Shown: positions 1 to 5,113 of the stretch, in pieces
How the letters are laid out: every line of letters starts with the position of its first letter
How positions within the stretch are numbered: the first letter of the stretch is position 1
DNA from: JAUWCW01 sp030609125 [NCBI: Candidatus Rokuibacteriota bacterium]
GTDB taxonomy: Bacteria; JAUVQV01
DNA: 6,411 nucleotides
NCBI GenBank assembly: GCA_030609125.1
Contig: JAUWCW010000116.1
Coordinates: 1-6,411, forward strand
Direction of reading: 5' to 3'
Notes under the pieces: model-generated
The model's database searches: none
The model's input: only the letters and a program-made list of their open reading frames with translations
Told to the model about the DNA's origin: nothing
Position numbers and translations under genes: made by a program

Positions 1-1
1 G

Positions 2-2137
2 AACCCGAAGGCGTGCGGCATGTTCGGATACTCCGCCGGGGAGTTCTTGCGGTTGCGCCGCGAGGACCTGCTCGACGCATCCAGTGCCGTCTCGAGGGAG
101 GCCGCGGCCCAGAGAGAGAGGACGGGAAGGTTCTCCGGCCAGCTGCCTTACAGGCGCAAGGACGGATCGGTCTTCACCGGTGAAGTCAACGCGCAGTCCT
201 TCAAGGATCGCCAAGGAAACGATCGGGTGAGCATCGTTGTGTCCGATGTTAGCGAGCGGCTCCGGGCGGAAAGCCTGGTCAGGATCCAGCGTGACCTTGC
301 GGCAGCCCTGGCCTCGGTGACGACACTCGAGGAAGGGCTGGCGGTCTGCCTGGACACGGCAATTGAGCTCTCGGACATGGACTCCGGCGGGATTTATCTC
401 ACTGATGCAGAGACCGGCACGTTTGACCTTGCCACCCACAAGAACCTCTCTCCCGGGTTTGTCGACGGTGTCAGAAGCTACGGTCCCGACTCGGCTCAGG
501 CGAAGCTGGTCGGCAAAGGGGTGCCCCACTTCACGGACTTTGAGAGCCTGCCCGCCCCCATAGTTAGTCCCGTGGCGAAGGAGGGGCTGAAAGCGCTCGC
601 TGTTCTGCCGATACTCCATGACAACCGCACCGTCGGCTGCATGAACATATCATCGCGGGGCGCCGTTGACATTTCGGTTTCCTCCCGGGAGGCCCTGGAA
701 TCCATCGCGTCCCAGGTCGGCAGCGCCATTGCGAGGCTCAGGGCGGAGAAGGCGCTGCGCGAGAGCGAGAGGAAATACCGCCAGCTCATCATGAATATCC
801 CGGTTGTCACCTGGACCTCCGACAGTGAGGGGAACACAGTCTTCATCAGCCCCAACGTGACCGGGGTTTACGGTTTCACCCCGGCGGAGATCTACGAGAG
901 CGGCGACGAACTTTTTATGGGGAGGATACACCCCGAGGATAGGAAGAGGATTGAGGGCGCCTATAGGGCCCTCTTTGAAGAGGACGCCGACTTCGACGTC
1001 GAGTACCGGATCAGGCACAAGGACGGAACGTGGATCTGGATTCGAGACCGGGCGTATTCCCGCAGGGAGGAGGGAGGACACTCCTTCGCCGTAGGCGTCT
1101 TCCACGATATAACGGAGCGCAAGAAGGCGAAAGAGGCCCTTCAGGAGGGCGAAGAGCGCTACCGCAGCCTGGTGGAGCAGCTGAAAGAGCTCATCTTCAC
1201 CGTCTCCAAGGACGGGGTCTTCACCTTCGTCAACGGGGCCATCGAAACGCTCACCGGCTGGTCAACGGACGATGTTGTCGGCAAGCCCTTTTCCGACATC
1301 GTCCACCCCGAAGATCTTCCCCTCGTCAGGGAGCGGTTCAAGCGGGTTCTCGGCGGCGAGAATATGCCTGACAACGAACTGCGGCTCAAGATGAAGTCGG
1401 GGACGATGAAGAACTTCGAGTACACCTCGAGCCGCTTGTTCCGGAAAGGGGAGGTGATCGGGGTCTGGGGGGTGGCGAGGGACGTCTCGGACCGCAAGAG
1501 GGTTGAAGAGGACCGCCGCAACCTCATCGCCCTCAGGGAGAGGGAGGGGATCAGCCGCTGGCTGCACGACAACCTCGGGGCGGACCTTTACAACATCATA
1601 CTCCTCGCCGACAGCATCCAGAAGCAGGAGCCCGGGTCGTCGGTCTTCACCCAGCAGATCGACTGGATTACGGAGACGTCGAGAAAGAGTCTGGCGAGCA
1701 TAAGAAACTACCTCGATTTCGCCAGTCAGACGGGGTTCTCCTTCGAGGGCCTGGTGGCTCACATGGAGGAGTACGGGAAGTCCCTGCTGAACCCCCTGGG
1801 CATTCAGTTGCATTTCGAGCAGGAGGGGGACATGGCCCGGTGCGGCCTCTCCGGCGTCCAGATCTTCAGCATCTACCTCATCTTCAAGGAATCCCTGACG
1901 AACATCGTCAAGCACGCCCGGGCTTCCCGCGTGACCGTGAGTGTTTCGGTGAAGGAAGGGAGGCTGGAACTGGCCATCGAGGACGACGGGAAGGGATTCA
2001 CCGCCGACGCCGTTCTCTCCGGAAAGTTCGGGACGACCAATCTGAGGGCCCGTGCCGACGAGCTCGGCGCGGACCTTCGCGTCAATACCAGTCCCCGCAA
2101 GGGCACCAGGGTGGACTTTTCACTGCCGCTTCAGTAG
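2..2137 (+). CDS. PAS-GAF-PAS-PAS sensor histidine kinase, NarX/DegS-like (HisKA_3), 5' partial
   Basis: This is a sensor kinase expected to autophosphorylate on histidine and pass the phosphate to a NarL-type regulator, most likely the one encoded next. The frame is open to the window edge, and the residues before the first ATG (NPKACG, then MFGYSAGEF) are the middle of a PAS domain. The ATG at 20 is therefore internal and the N-terminus is missing. Numbered from that Met, the domains are: end of PAS1 to about 87, GAF about 88-243, PAS2 about 246-373, PAS3 about 374-495, HisKA_3 about 500-575, and HATPase about 605-705. The phosphoacceptor is H516 in WLHDNLG. The N box is ESLTNIVKHA with N628, and the G1 box is DDGKGF at 655-660. 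A GTTNLRARADELGADL segment and a terminal GTRVDFSLP complete the ATPase fold. No membrane segment is visible in this part, so the sensed signal is probably cytoplasmic and may bind GAF or PAS. The ligand cannot be read from the sequence. Confidence 0.93.
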   Translation, partial: NPKACGMFGYSAGEFLRLRREDLLDASSAVSREAAAQRERTGRFSGQLPYRRKDGSVFTGEVNAQSFKDRQGNDRVSIVVSDVSERLRAESLVRIQRDLAAALASVTTLEEGLAVCLDTAIELSDMDSGGIYLTDAETGTFDLATHKNLSPGFVDGVRSYGPDSAQAKLVGKGVPHFTDFESLPAPIVSPVAKEGLKALAVLPILHDNRTVGCMNISSRGAVDISVSSREALESIASQVGSAIARLRAEKALRESERKYRQLIMNIPVVTWTSDSEGNTVFISPNVTGVYGFTPAEIYESGDELFMGRIHPEDRKRIEGAYRALFEEDADFDVEYRIRHKDGTWIWIRDRAYSRREEGGHSFAVGVFHDITERKKAKEALQEGEERYRSLVEQLKELIFTVSKDGVFTFVNGAIETLTGWSTDDVVGKPFSDIVHPEDLPLVRERFKRVLGGENMPDNELRLKMKSGTMKNFEYTSSRLFRKGEVIGVWGVARDVSDRKRVEEDRRNLIALREREGISRWLHDNLGADLYNIILLADSIQKQEPGSSVFTQQIDWITETSRKSLASIRNYLDFASQTGFSFEGLVAHMEEYGKSLLNPLGIQLHFEQEGDMARCGLSGVQIFSIYLIFKESLTNIVKHARASRVTVSVSVKEGRLELAIEDDGKGFTADAVLSGKFGTTNLRARADELGADLRVNTSPRKGTRVDFSLPLQ

Positions 2138-2161
2138 GCGCTCTCCCACTGCTATGACTGA

Positions 2162-2181
2162 AGGATCCCGTCCTTGATCCT
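2162..2181. repeat. Short inverted repeat AGGATC-N8-GATCCT
   Basis: Perfect 6-bp arms (2162-2167 and 2176-2181) enclose an 8-base loop, 24 bases after the kinase stop codon. The downstream sequence is G-rich, not T-rich, so it does not look like an intrinsic terminator. It could be a weak RNA hairpin or chance. Confidence 0.3.
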
Positions 2182-2198
2182 GCCGGGGGCTATGTCCG

Positions 2199-2218
2199 AG
2201 TCCCCCGTATAGGGGATT
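2199..2218. promoter_or_regulatory. Candidate operator: 20-bp palindrome with TCCCC/GGGGA arms
   Basis: TCCCC (2201-2205) and GGGGA (2212-2216) are symmetrical about the TA at 2208-2209, and A2199/T2218 also match. This gives the pattern AnTCCCCnnTAnnGGGGAnT. Two short half-sites about one helical turn apart is the geometry used by dimeric NarL/FixJ-type regulators, although the half-sites are not the E. coli NarL heptamer. It lies about 93 bases before the response regulator start and touches a TTGACG -35-like box. Autoregulation is my inference. An overlapping RNA hairpin, CGGGGG (2184-2189) with CCCCCG (2202-2207), is an alternative reading. Confidence 0.45.
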
Positions 2219-2247
2219 GACGAGGTGAAGGGCGGAGATGGTAAAAG
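2217..2247 (+). promoter_or_regulatory. Possible promoter for the response regulator gene
   Basis: TTGACG (2217-2222) matches five of six -35 consensus bases. TAAAAG (2242-2247) matches four of six -10 bases, but the spacer is 19 bp, longer than ideal. The kinase-regulator gap of 173 bases leaves room for a separate promoter. The adjacent palindrome at 2199-2218 would sit at an activator-like position. Sequence match only. Confidence 0.35.
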
Positions 2248-2310
2248 TACTTGGGGAACTCAGCAACAGGCTGATATGCAAAGGAAAGAAGATCTGATGA
2301 GGGGCGTGGC

Positions 2311-2943
2311 ATGAAGACAAAAGTGGCGATTGTGGAAGACCATGAAAAGACCAGGGAGTATCTGGCGGCCCTCTTCGGAGGTTCCGACGGCATCGAGCTT
2401 CTGGGCGTGTTCGGGACCGGGCAGGAAGCCCTGCAGAGTCTTCCCGAGCTGCTGCCCGACGTTCTCATCGTCGACATCAACCTGCCGGACATGTCCGGGA
2501 TAGACATCATCAGGGTCATGCGAGAGAGGGCCCCCCGCATGGAGATACTGGTTCTGACGATCCACGAGAACAGGGAGCACCTCTTCCTTGCGCTGCAGGC
2601 CGGCGCCACCGGTTATCTTGTGAAAGGAACACCCTCCACGGAGATCATCAACGCCGTTTCCATGCTGATGGCCGGCGGGGCGCCCATGTCCCCCGTGGTG
2701 GCGCGCTACGTCATCGAGGAGTTCCAGGATGTCAAGGGAGCGCGCGAATCCTCAGCCCTGACAAAGCGGGAGCGGGAGGTTTTGCAGGGGGTCGCCTCGG
2801 GTCTTTCGGAGAAAAAACTCGCCGACACCCTCTCCCTGAGCCCTCACACGGTCCACACCCACATCAAGAAGATCTACCGCAAGCTGCAGGTCAATTCCAG
2901 AGCCGAGGCTGTGCTGAAGGCCCGGAACAAGGGCATCGTCTGA
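2311..2943 (+). CDS. NarL/FixJ-family response regulator (REC + LuxR HTH)
   Basis: This is a 210-residue DNA-binding response regulator and probably the phosphorylation partner of the upstream HisKA_3 kinase, a class that normally pairs with NarL-type regulators. The receiver domain (about 3-120) has the acidic pocket E9-D10, phosphoacceptor D55 in LIVDINLPDMSG, the switch residue T83 and the conserved K105 in YLVKG, so it should be phosphorylatable. The LuxR-type HTH occupies about 149-210 (LTKREREVL, then the recognition helix around SPHTVHTHIKKIYRKL). Length and domain order are normal for the family. The ATG at 2311 is supported by GAGGGG at 2299-2304, six bases upstream, and by the receiver beginning at residue 4. 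Target genes cannot be told from sequence. The arsenic cassette downstream has its own promoter-like element, so co-transcription is not required. Confidence 0.95.
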   Translation: MKTKVAIVEDHEKTREYLAALFGGSDGIELLGVFGTGQEALQSLPELLPDVLIVDINLPDMSGIDIIRVMRERAPRMEILVLTIHENREHLFLALQAGATGYLVKGTPSTEIINAVSMLMAGGAPMSPVVARYVIEEFQDVKGARESSALTKREREVLQGVASGLSEKKLADTLSLSPHTVHTHIKKIYRKLQVNSRAEAVLKARNKGIV

Positions 2944-2963
2944 ACGCCTCAGGCACTGCCGGC

Positions 2964-2992
2964 TTGCCAGGACTCGGGTCGCGCAGTACACT
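2964..2992 (+). promoter_or_regulatory. Putative sigma70 promoter of the arsenic cassette
   Basis: TTGCCA (2964-2969, five of six -35 bases) and TACACT (2987-2992, four of six -10 bases) are separated by exactly 17 bp. Initiation near 2999 would leave a leader of about 22 bases containing the Shine-Dalgarno AGGTGA (3009-3014) of the next gene. CTTGCC occurs twice, at 2963-2968 and 2991-2996, flanking the promoter core. It is the best promoter candidate in the window, but it is a sequence match only. Confidence 0.55.
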
Positions 2993-3021
2993 TGCCCCCG
3001 TGATCGAGAGGTGACCTTCCC

Positions 3022-3372
3022 ATGAAGAATACGGGGGCGGGAAAGCGCGGCGAAAAGAGCCTTCCGCGAACGTGCGGTAAGGCGCAGCGTCTGCTGGTCA
3101 AGTACTACGGCACGGATAATCTCGCCTCCCTGAGCAAGGCCTCCGGGATATCCCGATCCACTCTTGCCTACTGGAAATCCTGCCCTGAGGCGAGAATGAG
3201 AAAGAACGGCTACCGGCATCTCCAGCGAATATTCGGCGGCGGTGCTTCCGACGATGCCGCCCGACACCTGCAGAACAGCAATCCCAACGTGATGGCCCTG
3301 CTGGAGGTCTTCCAGGAGGTGAGGGACGTTCTCTCCAGAATCGAGCAGAGACTCCTTCGCATGTATTCGTGA
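3022..3372 (+). CDS. Small helix-turn-helix protein of unknown family, candidate regulator of the arsenic genes
   Basis: I do not recognise a named family for this 116-residue protein. The first 30 residues are basic. A helix-turn-helix is visible at about 32-56: DNLASLSKASGISRSTLAYW has the A-x3-G-I-S-x-S-T-L-x-x-W spacing of Xre/resolvase-like HTH units. The C-terminal helix (about 89-114) carries hydrophobic residues every three to four positions (V90, L94, F97, V100, L104, I107, L111), consistent with a dimerising coiled coil. It is not a winged-helix ArsR and lacks the CVC metalloid site; its only cysteines are C18 and C54. The ATG at 3022 has AGGTGA seven bases upstream and a promoter-like element before that. 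As first gene of the cassette it may regulate arsC-acr3. That role is inferred from position and the HTH. Confidence 0.75.
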   Translation: MKNTGAGKRGEKSLPRTCGKAQRLLVKYYGTDNLASLSKASGISRSTLAYWKSCPEARMRKNGYRHLQRIFGGGASDDAARHLQNSNPNVMALLEVFQEVRDVLSRIEQRLLRMYS

Positions 3373-3382
3373 GGTCCTCCGA

Positions 3383-3408
3383 GGTCCCTTCCGTCGGCGA
3401 AAGGGACC
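3383..3408 (+). repeat. Hairpin GGTCCCTT-N10-AAGGGACC upstream of arsC
   Basis: Perfect 8-bp complementary arms at 3383-3390 and 3401-3408 enclose a 10-base loop. The hairpin lies in the gap between the HTH gene and the chosen arsC ATG and ends 11 bases before that codon. It sequesters AAGGGA, the only nearby Shine-Dalgarno-like stretch not touching the start codon. No T-run follows, so it is not an obvious terminator. It could modulate arsC translation or mRNA processing; this is inference. The direct repeat GAGGTCC (3371-3377 and 3381-3387) overlaps its left edge. Confidence 0.45.
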
Positions 3409-3419
3409 GCCCGGGGGGG

Positions 3420-3881
3420 ATGCCCCAAGGTAAAAAAATCAGGGTGCTCTTTCTCTGCACCGGCAACTCATGCCGCAGCCAGATGGCTGAAGGGTGGGCG
3501 AGGGCGCTGAAGGGGGGCAGGATCGATGCCTGGTCTGCCGGAATCGAGAAGCACGGTCTCAATCCGGCGGCGGTGAGAGTGATGGCCGAGGCGGGTGTGG
3601 ACATCTCGCGGCAGAGATCGAAGACTCTCGACGAGGTGGGGGACGTGCGGTTCGACTACGTCGTGACCGTCTGCGGCCACGCCGGGGAGAGCTGCCCGGT
3701 CTTCCCCGGCGGGGCGAAGGTCGTTTACCGGGGCTTCGACGATCCGCCGAGGCTGGCCGAAAACGCCGCCACCGAGGAAGAGGCGCTGGGGCACTACCGT
3801 CGGGTCAGGGACGAGATCCGCGCCTTCGTGGAGGAGCTGCCGGAGGCGCTGGAAGTCGAACAGGGAAGGATGTTTCCGTGA
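3420..3881 (+). CDS. arsC: Arsenate reductase, thioredoxin-coupled (LMW-phosphatase fold)
   Basis: This cytoplasmic enzyme reduces arsenate to arsenite through a cysteine relay, with thioredoxin as usual electron donor. The 153-residue product has the whole signature of the pI258-type family: the P-loop CTGNSCRS (C13, R19) followed by QMAEGW, then SAGIE and GFDDPP (D107 in the general-acid position). The two redox cysteines are C85 in VTVC and C92 in ESCP. C13, C85 and C92 correspond to the family's catalytic triad, so it should be active as a reductase rather than as a plain tyrosine phosphatase. I chose the ATG at 3420 because the conserved strand KKIRVLFLC follows at once. The alternative GTG at 3369 overlaps the previous stop codon (GTGA) and would add 17 non-conserved residues; neither start has a good ribosome site. 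The stop overlaps acr3 by four bases. Confidence 0.93.
   Translation: MPQGKKIRVLFLCTGNSCRSQMAEGWARALKGGRIDAWSAGIEKHGLNPAAVRVMAEAGVDISRQRSKTLDEVGDVRFDYVVTVCGHAGESCPVFPGGAKVVYRGFDDPPRLAENAATEEEALGHYRRVRDEIRAFVEELPEALEVEQGRMFP
3863..3870 (+). promoter_or_regulatory. Ribosome binding site GGGAAGGA deciding the acr3 start
   Basis: A strong purine-rich Shine-Dalgarno lies inside the end of arsC, seven bases before the GTG at 3878. It favours that GTG over the second in-frame GTG at 3884 and over far-upstream starts inside arsC. Together with the GTGA overlap it indicates translational coupling. Confidence 0.65.
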
Positions 3882-4963
3882 CAGTGCCGCGCCGGCTCTC
3901 GTTTCTCGACCGCTTTCTCACCCTCTGGATATTCCTCGCCATGTTCGTCGGGGTCATGGGGGGCTACCTCTTTCCCGGCGTCCGGTCGGTCATAGACTTC
4001 TTCCAGGTCGGCACCACCAATATCCCCATCGCCGCGGGGCTCATCCTCATGATGTACCCCCCGCTGGCAAAGGTGAAATACGAGGAGATGGGGCGCGTCT
4101 TCCGCGACGCCAGGGTCCTCTCCCTGTCGCTCGTGCAGAACTGGGTCATCGGCCCGGTCCTGATGTTCCTCCTGGCCGTCGCCTTTCTCTCCGGACACCA
4201 GGAGTACATGGTGGGCCTCATCCTTATCGGCCTGGCCCGCTGCATCGCCATGGTCATTGTCTGGAACGACCTGGCCGCCGGAGACCGCGAGTACTGTGCC
4301 GGCCTGGTGGCCTTCAATTCCATCTTCCAGGTGCTCTTCTTCTCGATTTACGCGTACGTCTTCATCACCGTCCTGCCCGGGTGGTTCGGGCTCGAGGGAG
4401 TGGTGGTGGATATCTCCATCGGCGAGATTGCAGGAACGGTCTTCATCTACCTGGGCATACCCTTTCTCGCCGGCATCGTCTCCCGCATTCTGGGCCTGAA
4501 GCTGAAGGGGCGGCAGTGGTATGAGGAGCGCTTCATCCCGCGCATCGCCCCCCTGACGCTCATCGCCCTGCTGTTCACCATCGTGGTCATGTTCTCACTC
4601 AAGGGAGAGCACATCGTTCAGCTGCCTCTCGACGTTCTGCGCATTGCAGTTCCCCTCTGCATCTACTTCGTGGCGATGTTCTTCGTCTCTTTCCGGCTCT
4701 CCATGAAGGCCGGGGCGACCTACGAGCAGTCGACGACCCTGAGCTTCACCGCCGCCTCGAACAACTTCGAGCTCGCCATAGCGGTGGCGGTGGCGGTCTT
4801 CGGGCTGGACTCCGGCCAGGCTTTCGCCGCCGTGGTCGGCCCGCTGGTGGAAGTGCCCGTTCTCATCGGGCTGGTGAACGTGGCGGTCTGGTTCAAGAGA
4901 AAATACTTTCCCTACGCCGTGGAAACCCCGACGGGGGTCTGCCATCTCACGTGCGAGCCCTGA
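3878..4963 (+). CDS. acr3: ACR3-family arsenite efflux permease (often annotated arsB)
   Basis: This inner-membrane carrier exports arsenite, completing detoxification of the arsenite made by ArsC. The 361-residue product is normal for ACR3 and shows about ten hydrophobic segments, from [16 protein letters not shown] near residue 15 to the last at about 310-335. Family landmarks are clear: [21 protein letters not shown] early, [16 protein letters not shown] with the conserved cysteine C122, and SNNFELAIA with glutamate E298. In characterised Acr3 proteins the equivalent cysteine and glutamate are needed for transport. The frame stays open upstream inside arsC to 3494, but that part is an arsC shadow without membrane character. 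The GTG at 3878 overlaps the arsC stop as GTGA and has GGGAAGGA seven bases before it. One oddity is the C-terminal tail VCHLTCEP, which carries two closely spaced cysteines (C355, C359). Confidence 0.95.
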   Translation: MTVPRRLSFLDRFLTLWIFLAMFVGVMGGYLFPGVRSVIDFFQVGTTNIPIAAGLILMMYPPLAKVKYEEMGRVFRDARVLSLSLVQNWVIGPVLMFLLAVAFLSGHQEYMVGLILIGLARCIAMVIVWNDLAAGDREYCAGLVAFNSIFQVLFFSIYAYVFITVLPGWFGLEGVVVDISIGEIAGTVFIYLGIPFLAGIVSRILGLKLKGRQWYEERFIPRIAPLTLIALLFTIVVMFSLKGEHIVQLPLDVLRIAVPLCIYFVAMFFVSFRLSMKAGATYEQSTTLSFTAASNNFELAIAVAVAVFGLDSGQAFAAVVGPLVEVPVLIGLVNVAVWFKRKYFPYAVETPTGVCHLTCEP

Positions 4964-4988
4964 GGGCCCCCACGCGCCGGGCCCTTGG
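4960..4988 (+). terminator. Weak terminator-like hairpin at the acr3 stop
   Basis: AGGGCCC (4963-4969) pairs perfectly with GGGCCCT (4979-4985) around a 9-base loop, and wobble pairs extend the stem into the TGA stop codon. No T-run follows, so a canonical intrinsic terminator is not shown. It could still stabilise the 3' end or act with Rho. Confidence 0.35.
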
Positions 4989-5029
4989 TCTCTCCGCAAA
5001 TGGCGCCCCTACCCCCGGCCTCGTCCGTC

Positions 5030-5057
5030 CCGCGGCCTGTCGCGGCTGATTCTATTT
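5030..5057 (+). terminator. Possible second terminator: CCGCG-N6-CGCGG, then T-rich tail
   Basis: A 5-bp all-GC stem (5030-5034 with 5041-5045) and 6-base loop are followed after four bases by a T-rich stretch, TTCTATTT at 5050-5057. The stem is short and the T-run is interrupted and displaced, so this is only a candidate end for the arsenic transcript. Confidence 0.3.
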
Positions 5058-5061
5058 GAGG

Positions 5062-5080
5062 CAAGGCGGCTTCAGCCTTG
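5062..5080. repeat. Inverted repeat CAAGGC-N7-GCCTTG overlapping a -35 box
   Basis: Perfect 6-bp arms (5062-5067 and 5075-5080) flank GGCTTCA. The right arm includes the TTG of the TTGACA box at 5078-5083, so a protein bound here would contact the promoter. It may be an operator or a chance hairpin in GC-rich DNA. Confidence 0.3.
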
Positions 5081-5106
5081 ACAGCCCCCTGCACGTGCGC
5101 TTACAT
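5078..5106 (+). promoter_or_regulatory. Putative promoter of the GAF-GAF-GGDEF gene
   Basis: A perfect TTGACA (5078-5083) is followed after 17 bp by TTACAT (5101-5106, three of six -10 bases). TACATA one base later is an equal alternative. The spacer contains the palindrome GCACGTGC (5091-5098). Transcription would begin around 5112-5114, essentially on the ATG at 5114. Confidence 0.5.
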
Positions 5107-5113
5107 AGTCCCC

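Noticed and set aside
20-22. ATG at 20 as the true start of the kinase gene
   Set aside because: The codons before it are open and encode NPKACG, which continues a canonical PAS motif into MFGYSAGEF. The gene begins upstream of the window.
650-1915. Long - strand open frames opposite the kinase gene (such as 1262-1915 and 650-1105)
   Set aside because: They lie fully under conserved PAS and kinase sequence and their translations show no domain. High GC content produces such frames by chance.
2162-2207. Intrinsic terminator between kinase and response regulator
   Set aside because: Two inverted repeats are present but neither is followed by a T-run, and the second overlaps the palindrome read as a possible operator.
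3369-3419. GTG at 3369 as the arsC start
   Set aside because: It would add 17 residues unlike the family N-terminus and has no ribosome site. The four-base overlap with the previous stop keeps it as a possible alternative, not the preferred call.
3494-3877. N-terminal extension of the acr3 frame inside arsC, which would give a 489-residue protein
   Set aside because: The added part is Arg/Gly-rich, without membrane segments, and overlaps the well-supported arsC. A GTG at 3878 with a good ribosome site gives the normal ACR3 length.
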